This document shows positions 46,411 to 58,252 of a stretch of DNA of 64,000 nucleotides, piece by piece. This DNA comes from Corythoichthys intestinalis. Its lineage: Eukaryota; Chordata; Actinopteri; Syngnathiformes; Syngnathidae. Location of the stretch: NCBI RefSeq assembly GCF_030265065.1, contig NC_080416.1, positions 6,075,501-6,139,500 on the forward strand, given 5' to 3'. Each line of letters starts with the position of its first letter. Positions within the stretch are counted from its first letter, which is position 1. The notes below the pieces were generated by a model that was given only the letters and a program-made list of their open reading frames with translations, ran no database searches and had not been told where the DNA came from. Position numbers and translations under genes: made by a program.

Positions 46411-47702
46411 CATACATCAAGGGTGTGGGGCGGCTAGGGTTGTTTGGGTGGGGCGGAAGGGTGAGGTGAAAGCTGGCTCCCCACTGCCAGCCCAGTAATT
46501 CCTGCACCCCTTTTAATACACCACAAATATTAGACTTCACAGAGCAGCTACGACGAGGGGTGGAGGTAGGATTTGCTGCTGGGAAGAAGTTCCACGCTGC
46601 GGTCCAACTGCTCTGTCAGCTGGGCTCTCCTATTTTAATGCATACACAACACTACCCGCCCCACACAACCCCATCACGGTGCTGGGTAGTGGCTGCTAAT
46701 CAGGGACCTGGCAGCCACAGTAACAGGGTGATGGGTGCCCCCTATACTTTTCTGAATAGTGGGGCTCCAGGGGCAGGGCTCCTAAAGCGGGGCCTTCTCT
46801 TCTTCTGGGCTGTCGGATGCGGGGGCTTGGGGCTCCAGTCCTGCACCGCCCCATAGTGTCCTCCTTGGAGCCCAGCGGGCATCGCGGGCGGGCGGTGGCA
46901 CATCCCCTTGTCCTAGTTTTCTTTTTTTTCTTCTTTTTTTTTTTTTAAACTGTCCTGTTCAGTTGTTTGACACGGAGAATGGAAGTCTAAGTGTCCGATT
47001 GGTCTGAACAATTTTAATGTATCACATTGAGAATATGACTTACTCCCATTGTGATCATTCAACATATATCGCTTATTATGATAGAACAGCGAACAGGAAG
47101 TGGTTATGGGGGGAACAGAAGAAAAGAAACACAAGAAAAGAAACACAAACAACAACAAGAAATAAATTGAACGCCTAAAGTTACTAACTTTTAATATGTT
47201 GGTGCTATCGTCAGCTAGATGTATTTCCAGTTGACACCATGTGGGGGGCCTGTTGACCCGGGAGAGATGGGGAGGGGGGTGGGGAAGTCTATGAGCTAAG
47301 TGATTGGGAGGGGTAGATTGTACACAAATCAGCTCTGTGATCTCGAACCCAGTAATCATGTGAATCCCTTGTGCCTGTTGGCAACCGACCCTACGCTGCC
47401 CCACCGCCAGTTCCGGCACCGTGAACCCCCTAGCCGAGCGCGCCCAATCACATCCAGCCGCACGCGAGCCCCGACATACACGCGACAGCTACGCAGACGA
47501 GCGGGGACACCGTGCAGGTGCCAACCCAGAGCCACGACCTGCGCTCGCTTCCCCCTGATTGGCAGGGGCTGTGCCATGATACCATGACTGGTCTGAGTGA
47601 GTTCACGCACGACCAGGTGCAATTAGACACAAAAGTAGCATAGAAAAAATAGATAAAAACCATATTTATATTTCAAGTTTTTAAGAGGACGGTAGTGCAA
47701 AA
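46411..47702. other. GC-rich unclassified blocks
   Basis: Two GC-rich islands (about 46411-46915 and 47330-47600) differ in composition from the AT-rich surroundings. They may be 5' regions of a non-LTR element. Open frames here have no recognisable domain. A poly-T tract sits at 46920-46950. Confidence 0.35.
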
Positions 47703-47810
47703 TTAACTCATTGTCTGCCATTGACAACAATAGACGACTAATCCATTTGAAGTGGGAGGCTGGCAGAGAATAAACGTTCGTTGGACGTCTACTACTGATA
47801 AACTCATTGA
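47703..47810. repeat. Fold-back repeat copy
   Basis: It starts ACTCATTGTCTGCCATTGAC and ends GATAAACTCATTG, with AGTGGGAGGCTGGCAG between. The right arm is shorter. Confidence 0.65.
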
Positions 47811-48274
47811 AGTTGACAGCAAAATTATGAAAACAGCCACATGATTGGACCTTTATCATCATCAGTGGCTCCGAAAGAGTTACAAAAGTGACTTCCCTGT
47901 CTGCCAATGTCTGACCATACATGTTCCCCTTTCTTGGACTTTACTGTTTGCTCTGCGAGTTCATTTTGGAGTGCGTGAAAAGGTCACGGCGGCGACAGAT
48001 TGCTGTGTCTATAGAGTCTTTTGGGTAGACATACACTAAGAGGAACAAGGACACTCAATCATTCCCGTTTTTCAAAAACGGTGTATTTTGTCTTCACAAA
48101 TTTTAGTCCTTGAAGCGCTTTTAGGACTTTCAGTGTTATGTAATCAACATGTGCTGGCGTAGAGTAAAGATGGGGATTTTTTGGTTCAGTTTTTACGAGG
48201 CCTCAGGGTGATATTTTTAATGGCGGACAGGTGTAAAAGTCTAGCGAGACGCTAACATGACGTTAGCTCTTCTG

Positions 48275-48410
48275 TCATACCAATGCAGATGATATACAAC
48301 TCTATATTACAGTGTTCCCACATTAGTATAGTTCCTCAGTTTTATTGTTTACTGTACGTCAAATCCATGAATGGATGTGCTATGTTTTTCTTCAGTTAAA
48401 TGAAAAAAGT
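48275..48410 (+). mobile_element. L2-type LINE RT remnant
   Basis: It aligns with 6170-6305: AATGCAGATGA, ACAACT, then CAAATCCATGAATGGATGTG. This is the YADD region and the stretch after it. Too decayed to encode protein. Confidence 0.55.
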
Positions 48411-48499
48411 TTAGCTCTTTTTTTTTTTTTAAATAAAATTATTAAAGAAAAAGAAAAAAAACAGTATATGTTATCTTTTGTCTTCTTTTTTAGTTATTT

Positions 48500-49215
48500 T
48501 AGAATTGAAATATGGAGAAACAATCCAAAATTTTCTTTTATACAATATTCATTCATTATAATGATTTGATTTATTTAAAAAAAAAAACTGTAAATATTGT
48601 CATTTTTATTGACTTACAATAATTTTTGATTGGTTTGAAAATAAATTTTTAAAAAAAATGGAAAAAACAGCTAATCTTATAATTTTTTAATCTGTTTTTA
48701 GTGGTTTAATTCTTTTTTTTTGTTATGAAATATTTTATTTATCAGAAAATATTTAATAATTCTAATATGAAAAAACAGTATAAATATTTGGTTTATTTAA
48801 AAATATTTAAAAATGCCAATATGGACAAAAACAGTAAAATATTTAGTTTATTTAAAAATATTTAGAAATTCGAATATGGAAAAACAGTACAATTATTTGG
48901 TTTATTTAAAAAATATTTTAAAAATCCAAGATGGAAAAGCAGTAAAATATCAATTTTATTTTTATTCACAAAAATGATTTTGTGTAATAATTAAAAAAAA
49001 AAAGCATGCTTAAAAGGCATAAAAAATATATATTTTTAAAACTTATTTAGAAACAATATTTGTTTTGATTTAAAAAAAAAAAAGTAAAATAAAACATTTT
49101 CTTCATCTTCTTTCCTCATCTTCTTATTTTTTTTGTATTTAAAAACAATCTTCATTAAAAAAAATCTAAATATGGAAAAAAACAGTAAAATATCTACTTT
49201 CTATTCATTCATGAA
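48500..49215. repeat. AT-rich degenerate tandem array
   Basis: Units of roughly 55-65 bp share GAATATGGAAAAACAGTA and TTTATTTAAAAATATTTA. At least six copies are visible and they degrade toward the ends. Confidence 0.65.
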
Positions 49216-50407
49216 AATATATTATTACTTTTTTTTTTCAACCCTCTCATATGTGAATTATGATTTTTATTCTTTTCAGGATATCAGAAAAATGTTTTTT
49301 AATAGCTGTCCACTGAATAGTGACCACTATGCACCAGAGGTTTAAACAAGGACAAAAAAAAACAATTTTCTATTGTCTTTTATGATTTCTAAATATAATT
49401 TTTAACTGTTGAATTCTTATTTATTTTATGTTCTAAATAATAATTTGTTGCAGCTCTACTTGATGTCCCGATATGATTTGGCGCTCATGTGGGAACGAAA
49501 AAAATTCTTTGGCTCTAATCCAGACTGCTTTCTTTCCGACTTCGGGACAAAAGCAGGCTAGAGTTCAAGGAATGTGCCGGACAAAAAAAAAAAAAAAGGG
49601 TCATCCACGTCCCGGGTGGGAGGCGGTCATGTGATTGTTAACCATTCAAGCGTTGGAATTTACCTCGAGTCCGAAATTCTTTCACGTCTCAAAGTAATCC
49701 TGAGATGTCATGCCGAGATCAAAGAGGTGATTAACTCGTTCTCTGCCACTGATGGCAATAATCGTTAGACTGGGGAGGGTTGGCAGCGATCACTGTTTTA
49801 TGTATCTGATTCCTAGCCTCTACAAATGGCGTGATCGGCCCGATTTCCAATCATGTGATTGGATTGGAGACATCCATATTAATCAGTGCTCTATATCTCA
49901 CCTAGCCTAACCTAACCCAACAAGACCATGTAAATTCCATCTGTCCATTTTACATATGTTCATTTTGTCTGTCCTTCCGTCTCTCTCCAAACAACCCTTC
50001 CAAGTGTTTGCTATTTTAGCTCGCAGCTGTGCGGGGCCGCCACGCAGCTGGACGACGCCCCGCCGACTTTCACACGGGCGTGGACGCTGTGAACCCTCAG
50101 CAAGACCATAAGTCTTTGACAAGGTCTCTTCAAAGGCGCGTTTACCAAAGTAAACTATCGCTCATCCTGTGTTTTAACCCTTTCAGGGACAACGGTGACT
50201 ACAGTGAACTGCTACTCAAAAAGGTGCTCTGTAAGGGTGAGCATGTCCCACCCGAGAATAAGTCGCACCAACCAAAAAAAAACGTACAAAAATACTGGAG
50301 TAAGTCGAATTTTGGGGAAGTCATTTTATATAATCAGAGACCAAGCACACACATTAAACAATATACTGTAGTTGTAATAAAATGGAGAACAAAGTGCTAA
50401 ATAGCTC
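49216..50407. other. No gene seen
   Basis: AT-rich, then mixed sequence. A partial fold-back repeat lies near 49732-49770. A 123-codon frame at 50029-50400 shows no recognisable domain. Confidence 0.35.
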
Positions 50408-51217
50408 CAGTGGGGCAAATAAGTATTTAGTCAACCACTAATTGTGCAAGTTCTCCCACTTGAAAATATTAGAGAAGCCTGTAATTGTCAACATGGGTAA
50501 AGCTCAACCATGAAAGACAGAATGTGGAAAAAAAAAACAGAAAATCACATTGTTTGATTTTTAAAGAATTTAATTGCAAATCATGGAGGAAAATAAGTAT
50601 TTGGTCTATACTAAAAGTTCATCTCAATACTTTGTTATGTACCCTTTGTTGGCAATAACGGAAGCCAAACGTTTTCTGTAATTCTTGACAAGCTTTTCAC
50701 ACATTGTTGGTGGTATTTTGGCCCATTCCTCCATGCAGATCTCCTCTAGAGCAGTGATGTTTTGGGGCTGTCAGGAACGCGGGCAGGCAGGTTGTGTGGA
50801 CCCAAATGCAGGGAAACAAAAAGGGCAGCGAGGCAGGTGGCAGTGAACTCAAAAAACGTTTTAATAATAACTAACAAAATCACAAAGTACAAACAAAAGG
50901 ACTATGGATAAAAAGGCAATGTTCCAACAAAACGTACCTAAACGGAGGGACAGGTACACGAGGGCTTGGACGGGACTTGACTTCAACGTTGACATAGACA
51001 ATGACATTGACAATGACGCAACAAGGACTGAAAAGAAACTGGGAGCTTATACACACACGCAGACAAAGGGTAACGAGACAATGAGGAACAGATGGGTGAC
51101 ACAGGTGGACGCAGATTAGAGGATACACAAGGAGCGGTACACCAGGTGAAATCAATGGCAATTACAAGGACACACTAGGAGGGAATCAACACAAAACCTA
51201 CAGGGGCTGTCGTTGGG
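50408..51217. mobile_element. Tc1 left-end fragment interrupted by repeat R
   Basis: It begins CAGTGGGGCAAATAAG and follows the same path as the copies at 5164 and 53663 up to GGGGCTGT, where repeat R is inserted. A few Tc1 bases (CGTTGGG) follow after 51210. The transposase and right end are missing. Confidence 0.78.
50772..51202. repeat. Interspersed repeat R with 8-bp TSD
   Basis: It is flanked by GGGGCTGT at 50764-50771 and 51203-51210. The uninterrupted Tc1 copy at 5164 gives the empty site. 431 bp, noncoding. It contains a CA-rich stretch and ACAATGAC-type short repeats near 50995-51020. I found no clear terminal inverted repeat, so the class is open, though an 8-bp TSD fits hAT. Confidence 0.7.
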
Positions 51218-52419
51218 GCCTGACATGAATACTACATCGTTTTGATGCGGAATTGCGACATTGGTCGAATGGAGACGGAACCATCTGGATGCAAACATGA
51301 AATTTTTTGTCTTCCCGGTGAGTCACCATGTAAATGGCCACTTAATTTGTTTGGTAAAAAATGGTTTCAATTGCTCTTGAAGTCTCTTGAAGGCAGAGGG
51401 TTCACCTACTTATTTCCCCCCCTTCTGTCTTTGTTTGCATGCTATCCTCATTAATATATGAAAACCTATAAATGTTTGGGTGGTTTTAGTTAAAGCAGAC
51501 ACTGTTTTGTCATCTGTGCGATTTTGACAAAGATCAGATCACATTTGATGGCGATTTTATGCAGAAATGTGAGAAATTCCAAAAGGTACTGATACTTTTT
51601 CATACCACATGACATGACACTGTCATGAGCATTAATGAATGCTTATGACAGATGGTATTGAGTGTCCTAACCCTAACACAGCTCCTAAACTCTAATCTCA
51701 ACTCAAAGACTTTTGAAATAAAATCTCACTATTTACCATCATATACAAAATGACACTCAGTGACACCTGTCATAAGCCCTCATTTATATTCATGACTGGT
51801 GTCATGTCATCATTATGACAGTCTTATGACACAAAGTTCAAATGTAATGTAACCAAAATAAATGTTTTTTTTTGTTTTTGTTTTAACACCACTACTTTTA
51901 TTTGAGTTCACGTTCACCACCGTACCAATACTTTTACTTGAGTATTTCTTTTAGTAGTCTTCCCACCCCTGCCTATTGTGTTCTCTAATTTAAAAGCAAT
52001 ACGAGTAAACTCCCCTAAGAAAACAACCACAAGTCCCTCCCTCCCACCCATGACGAGTTCCTGTCCCGGGGACCCCTCCCAACAACCCCATCCCGGATCC
52101 CCGCACAGGACGAGAGAACTCTTTAAAGTGAGGCTCCACAAACAAATGCAAGACAATGGCCTCCCTGGCCGCCACAAACCCGCTAGCACGATCCGACTTG
52201 TGCAAGAAAAAACACATGTTAGTCAGCAGGAAGTGAGTTGAAGTGGCTTTTATTTTTTTGCAACGTCTTCACAATTTTCCAACATGTGACCCGACTTGAG
52301 CGGAACTTACTGTATGTGTACCATTGTCTATATGTTATGTTAGCAGGACTAGCAAGCGGACATGTTGCACGCTCTCTACCGCCAATGAGTTTATCACTAG
52401 TAGACGTCCAATCCATTGA
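51218..52419. other. No gene seen; inverted-repeat MITE fragment
   Basis: The segment 51605-51840 contains paired CATGACACTGTCATGAGC and CATTATGACAGTCTTATGAC blocks, also found inside the elements at 58977 and 61142. A piece at 51880-51970 has hAT-like TACTTTTACTTGAGTA. A proline-rich frame at 51978-52241 is unrecognised. Confidence 0.4.
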
Positions 52420-52621
52420 AAGTGGGCGAAACCCATAAAATCAGTCGCACCCAAGCAACAGCAGAGAGCGACAAAACACCCAAAAACACAAGTAACAAGT
52501 GGACATGACACTGTGCTGTCATTTTAATCTGTTTGAGCGGGGCATGTGCGTTATAAATTTTACCGTGATTAATTTAAAAAATTAATTACCGCCCATTAAC
52601 GCGATAATTTTGACAGCCCTA
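52420..52621. mobile_element. Partial hAT-like copy, GCTGTCAAA family
   Basis: The right part of the family seen at 19086, 33730 and 56311, ending TTTTGACAGCCCTA. The left part is missing. Confidence 0.7.
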
Positions 52622-53324
52622 ATATATACGCATTATTTATGTATATATAGATATATATCTAGATAGATAGATATTTGCTAATTTCTATATTTGTGAAATA
52701 TAGATCGATTGATATTATTGATATATCATACATATATCATATATAGTTCATATATTGTAAATTCAGAATTTTCATGACCTTGCATAAAGGTTATCGGCTG
52801 CAGGAAAAATGTTAGCATATCACACTTGCGCTCATCGGAAAGACGGCCTCAAGAGTCCGTCGCTACCGTGCGATGTATTTTGATAAAAGGAACTTTTAAA
52901 AAAAATGGATCCTACTTCCTACCGCAGGAAATCTGACAAGTTGTGATACGCCGAGCTTCTCAGAGCCCTCCAAATTTGAAGAATTTCTGCCCCCCCGCCT
53001 TAAAGGTTCCCTACTAGTTAAAAGCCCGTGTTCTCTTGTTTGCTAAGGTTTCAAGTTTGTTTGAGTTCTTCTGTCTTTGTAATGGTGTCAAATTGTACTC
53101 CGACAAAGAAGCAAGAAAGCAGTTTCCTCTCCGGGGATGACGCTCGCTCACGCTGTTTCTGTTTGGAACGTGAAACTCCGGACGGCCTTGACCCGGGTCG
53201 ACCTAAGCAGGCTTTTTTTCCAATGAAGATAACAGAGCCCGAGAAGCCATAAATCTTTTCATGCACGAATTATGAATAATGAATTATGATTAATATATCC
53301 TTAAATAGCAATCATACAACTCAT
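52622..53324. other. AT microsatellite and unassigned DNA
   Basis: 52622-52755 is a degenerate (ATAG)n/(AT)n tract. 52780-53316 is unique-looking, with a 74-codon frame at 53028-53252 that I do not recognise. Confidence 0.4.
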
Positions 53325-53662
53325 TGTCTGCTATTGACGATGCTAGATGTCCAATCTATTTTGAGAGGGAGGGGTGAATGAACATTAGATTTATTGCTAC
53401 GCGCTCTACCAGTGGCGGAACAAATGTGAATAGGGCCCTGGTGCGAAAAGTATAAATGGGCCCCCTGAGGTGAACCTCCGTCGAGTGGGATAATTATCGA
53501 AGACCCTTCCAGACTGATGTGTGGGGCGGCAGCGGTACTAGTAGAAATTTTTTTGCAGGCCACTCCAGACAACCAGCCAAGCAGGAAGGGCTGGATTTGA
53601 GATCTTTTAACTCTTAAACACTATGGGTGTACCGGTACACAAAAATCTTGGTTCCGTACGTA

Positions 53663-55172
53663 CAGTGGGGCAAATAAGTGTTTAGTCAACCACTAATTGT
53701 GCAAGTTCTCCCACTTGAAAATATTAGAGAGGCCTGTAATTGTCAACATGGGTAAACCTCAACCATGAGAGACAGAATGTGGAAAACCCCCCCAGAAAAT
53801 CACATTGTTTGATTTTTAAAGAATCCATTTCCAAATTATGGTGGAAAATAAGTATTTGGTCAATACCAAAAGTTAATCTGAATACTTTGTTATGTACCCT
53901 TTGTTGGAGGCCAAACGTTTTCTGTAACTCTTCACAAGCTTTTCACACACTGTTGCTGGTATTTTGGCCCATTCCCCTATGCAGATCTCCTCTAGAGCAG
54001 TGATGTTTTGGAACTGTTGTTGGGCAACACGGACTTTAAACTCCCTCCTCACCCCGTGGCGTCAAAAAGATAACAAGAACGGGGAGCAAAAATCCCAGAA
54101 CCACACGGGGGAACCTAGTGAATGTCCTACAGAGAGCTGGGACCACAGTAACAAAGGCTACTATCGGTAACACAATGCGCCGCCAGGGACTCAAATCCTG
54201 CACTGGCAGACGTGTCCTCCTGCTGAAGAAAGTACACGTCCAGGCCGTCTGCGGTTTGCTAGAGAGCATTTGGATGATCCAGAAGAGGACTGGGAGTATG
54301 TGTTTGTTAGGTTTTGTGTTGATTCCCTCCTAGTGTGTCCTTGTAATTGCCATTGATTTCACCTGGTGTACCGCTCCTTGTGTACCCTCCACTCTGCGTC
54401 CACCTGTGTCACCCATCTGTTCCTCATTGTCTCGTTACCCTTTGTCTGCGTGTGTATATGAGCTCCCAGTTTCTTTTCAGTCCTTGTTGCGTCATCGTCA
54501 ATGTCTATGTCAGTGTCAAAGTCGATATCTACCCAAGCCCTGGTGTTCCAAGTAAGTTTTTTGATACCCAGCCCTTTGTTAGTAACCTGAGTTTTGTTTG
54601 CTACTGTGTTTTTTGGGATCACCGCAGTTTTGGTTTGTACTTTGTTTTTTCTGTCGGCCTTAATTAAATCATTTTTTTTGGAAACATCATGCTTTGGGGC
54701 TGTTTTTTCTGCAAAGGGACCAGGACGACTGATCTGTGTAAAGGAAAGAATGAATGGGGCCATGTATCGAGAGATTTTGACCAAGATGAGACTTGGCTGG
54801 GTCTTTTCAGCATGACAATGATCCCAAACACACAGCCAGGGCAACAAAGGAGTGGCTTCGTAAGAAGCATTTCAAGGTCCTGGAGTGGCCCAGGCAGTCT
54901 CCAGGTCTCAACCCCATAGAAAATCTGCGGAGGGAGTTGAAAGTCCGTGTTGCCCAATGACAGCCCCAAAACATTACTGCTCTAGAAGAGATCTGCATGG
55001 AGGAATGGGCCAAAATACCAAAAATCAAACAATGTGATTTTCTTGTTTTTTTCTACATTCTGTCTCTCGTGGTTGTGGTTTAACCATGTTGACAATTACA
55101 GGCCTCTCTAATATTTTCAAGTGGGAGAACTTGCACAATTAGTGGTTGACTAAATACTTATTTGCCCCACTG
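53663..55172 (+). mobile_element. Tc1 element with extended inverted ends
   Basis: TA duplications at 53661-53662 and 55173-55174, ends CAGTGGGGCAAATAAG and CTTATTTGCCCCACTG. Plus-strand transposase pieces: VNVLQRAGTTVTKATIGNT, RRQGLKSC, LLKKVHVQA near 54115-54260, and later HDNDPKH-like and [20 protein letters not shown] near 54810-54945. The left end is an inverted copy of the transposase 3' end, so the element is partly self-complementary. It is interrupted by repeat R at about 54300-54680 and is inactive. Confidence 0.85.
54300..54680. repeat. Repeat R inside the Tc1
   Basis: Opposite in orientation to the 50772 copy. It starts near TTAGGTTTTGTGTTGATTCC and ends near TTAATTAAATCATT, before the Tc1 resumes at GGAAACATCATGC. 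Borders are within about 10 bp. Confidence 0.7.
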
Positions 55173-56310
55173 TACCTCGGTTTTGAGGTCATGGTTCGGT
55201 TCATTTTCGGTACAGTAAGAAAACAAAATGCAAAATATGAATGTGCTAGTTGTTTATTACACACTTTAGTGCTTTCAACAATAGGGACATTAGCCTATAC
55301 AAAGCTAGAATTCTGCTCAAAAAGTAGCGGGTATTTAAAGATAATCCAACAACAATTTGCCTTTCAGACCCCGCATATTGGTCAGCTTTCTTTCTGAAAG
55401 AAAGAAGAAAAAAGAAGTCCTGTGCTGAAGAGAAAAGCAATGACAAATGACAAAGATTTTAACATGTATTTCACAAATGAAATGCCTTAATGAAACATTT
55501 TTTTTTCTTATGAACAGTTTTCAAAAGCTTTATTGGTGGATTTTCTCAAGTTAAAGCGCCACACAGAATTGAATACATTTAATTGTGTAAGCAAGATCTG
55601 TGTATTATTCTTATTATTTCAATTTATTTTATTTAAATGGGCTATCATTTATTTTATTATCTGTTTATATTTTACAAATGTGATGTAGTATTCATTTATA
55701 TTGTATATTTTATGTTGTATAACTTTAGTTCCTATGTGAATATTAGTTCCTACTTGTTTTTTTGTGGTAGGAGGGTTTTGTATTGAACACGGGGCCGTGT
55801 TGGTTATTATTATAGCAGAGAAGACAGCAGTAAATCAACAAAGACAAGTCAACTGTGCCCCGATCTACCACTCAAGAGATCTGATAGACTCAAAAACTAG
55901 GTTACGATTGCATATTAGTTTGAAAATCGAACGGATCCACCGTATTTTTACACGAGTGACTTCCGGTCTGCCCGATACTAGCTAGCGGTAGTAGTATTGA
56001 CGCAGGAGGGCCGCGTCTCGCGTCAAATGATAAACTCTGCCGTTCTTTTCACGTGCGTCGCGTTGAGCCGCTTCTGGGACGCATCTAACACGCGGCTGCA
56101 CTGTGACTGGTGTGCATTGGCTGATTGACTCTAACGCCCACGTTTCACTGCGTTCTCGCGGCGGCCATGTTGTCACGTCGTTGACGTTTCTGGGTTATAC
56201 TGTCCTACCGTGTTGGTCCTCATTATAGTAGAGAAGACGGAGTAAATATAATCTACACAAAGAAACTGTAACCCGATCGACTCACAGCCTCGAAAAGTAA
56301 GGGTTATATT

Positions 56311-57399
56311 TAGGGCTGTCAAATGATTAAAATGTTTAATCGAGTTAATTACAGCTTAAAAATTAATTAATCGTAATTAATCGCAATTCAAACCATCTCT
56401 AAAATATGCCATATCTTTCTGTAAATTATTGTTGGAATGGAACGATAAGACACACGACGGATATATACATACAACATACTGTACATAAGTACTGTATTTG
56501 TTTATTGTAACAATAAATCCACAAATGGCATTATTAACATTCTTTCTGTTAAAGTGATTCACGGATAGAAAGACTTGTAGTTCTTAAACGATAAATGTTA
56601 TAGTTACAAGTTGTAGTAATTTTATATTAAAACCCCTCTTCATGTTTTCGTTTTAATAAAATATGTAAAATTTTCAATCAAAAGTACAGTTAATATAATA
56701 ATAAGAAGAATAAAAATAACAATAATAAAAATAGAGTGACCAAAGTCTAAGTTTTACGTGTATTTTGCATAGCTATTTTGATATGGAATGCCAGTTCATT
56801 TTGCATTGTTGTTTACCTGTGTGTCAGAATAGGGCCTCATTACTATAGCCTGAAGTGCTTTTCTTTTTGTGAACATTATTTTTTTTTTGGAGAGATAGGA
56901 ATATTATTTTTGTTGTGCTTTCACTAAACGATACTTATGTTTGTTGTGAAGGAGTTGCCAAAGTTTATGCCAATAAACGGTGCGGTCCAAAGAACGCCTG
57001 AGTCCACTCGCCTTTACTGTATAACATATATCTGTACATATCTTACCCAAAATACAGCAAGAGACACATAATTGCCACTAAAAGAAAGAAAACTTACCGA
57101 AATATGTGTGGAGCACAAATAGCAATTTGCATTGCATTGTGAATACAGCATAAACGTCTCACAACTACTAATTCTCCCACGTTTAGAAGAAATAACATGA
57201 GTATGGAACGGCGCTGCCCCCAAGCGGCCGGTGGCATTCTCTTCACTCTTAATGTCCATAAACGGCCTCATTGTAATCTGTTTGAGGCGATATGCGAGCA
57301 GGTCATTCAGTGCATGCGTTAATTGCGTCAAATATTTTAACGTGATTAATTTTAAAAAATTACATAACGCCCGTTAACGCGATAATTTTGACAGCCCTA
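56311..57399. mobile_element. hAT-like element, GCTGTCAAA family, long form
   Basis: TSD GTTATATT at 56303-56310 and 57400-57407. Ends are TAGGGCTGTCAAATG and TTTTGACAGCCCTA. At 1089 bp it is longer than the 570- and 609-bp relatives, with extra internal sequence from about 56690 to 57190. No transposase is recognised. Confidence 0.88.
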
Positions 57400-57847
57400 G
57401 TTATATTACGTCAGAAACTCGTTCGGTACGCGTCCGTTCCGAACCGAGCACCACGAACCGAAATGGTTCAATACGATTACATGTACCGTTACACCCTTAT
57501 TAAACACTGTACAGGTAGTCCCCAGGTTACGACATTCCCAACTTACGTGATTTTGACTTTACGACGCTGGAGTCTTGTCGGTCATTTTGTCTCCAGTGTT
57601 TAGTTTTTTTTAGAGTGCAGTGCCTGCATTCCATTTCCATGCATCATCTTACCCCATAAAGTTCTGGGTGTGACAAGGGGGCGCATATTTTAACATTTAA
57701 ACACTATATTACAGCTCCGTGCATCATGGTACCCTCTCTTCTTCCAACCACACCCCTTTTACACCCACAAATCGGGCCCCCTAGAGGCCTGAGCCCAGGT
57801 GCCTCTGCACCGCCATCACCCCCCTAAGCTCCGCCCCTGCGCTCGAC

Positions 57848-58250
57848 TAAACTTTACAATATGATTCCCCACTATTCAGCCAATGTTTGAAAAGTTCACA
57901 TCTGCTCCATGTTGACAAAACGAGAACTCCTCCCGGGGGTCCCGTAGTTCGGGAATGCTCCAAAGCCCACAAGCCAGAGGGTGTCGTAAGGGAAGGTACC
58001 GCGTGTTTTGTCTGCTGTTGTTCTTCCCACCATTGTGGGAACTTTCTGGGAAGTTTCAGCGCGCAAATGGGGAAACGACACAGGAAGCGGCGAGATAGCG
58101 AGAAGGCCACATGGCACATACAGCTTGTTGGTGACATTAAACAGTAGTAGTGATTTTTTTTTTTTGCTGTAAATTCAGAGCAAAGAAATACAGGCTACTA
58201 GTATTATGCTGTTAAAAAACAAGGAAACCATGCATATTTTACTGTTAAAT
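57848..58250. other. No gene seen
   Basis: Short frames on both strands without recognisable content. A poly-T run is at 58155-58165. Confidence 0.35.
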
Positions 58251-58252
58251 TA

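Larger units (their letters stand above)
53623..57500. mobile_element. Second-level hAT-like element
   Basis: TSD TAAACACT at 53615-53622 and 57501-57508 is perfect. Ends are ATGGGTGTACCGGTAC and GTACCGTTACACCCTTAT. Both ends contain GGTTC/GAACC subterminal motifs. It holds a Tc1 near its left end and another hAT-like copy near its right end. No transposase was recognised. Confidence 0.82.
53410..57839. mobile_element. Outer hAT-like element hosting nested insertions
   Basis: Ends are CAGTGGCGGA (53410) and TCCGCCCCTG (57839). The flanking 8 bases are CGCTCTAC (53402-53409) and CGCTCGAC (57840-57847), seven of eight alike. Subterminal GGGCCCCCT occurs at both ends. Without the insertions it would be about 550 bp. 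Confidence 0.72.

Noticed and set aside
47356-47622. Arginine-rich frames on both strands in the GC-rich block
   Set aside because: GC-rich DNA opens several frames at once; no domain recognised.
50880-51161. 93-codon frame similar to one at 54347-54667
   Set aside because: The two resemble each other only because both are copies of noncoding repeat R; the frame is not otherwise supported.
52622-52760. Possible regulatory AT-rich element
   Set aside because: A simple degenerate microsatellite explains it.
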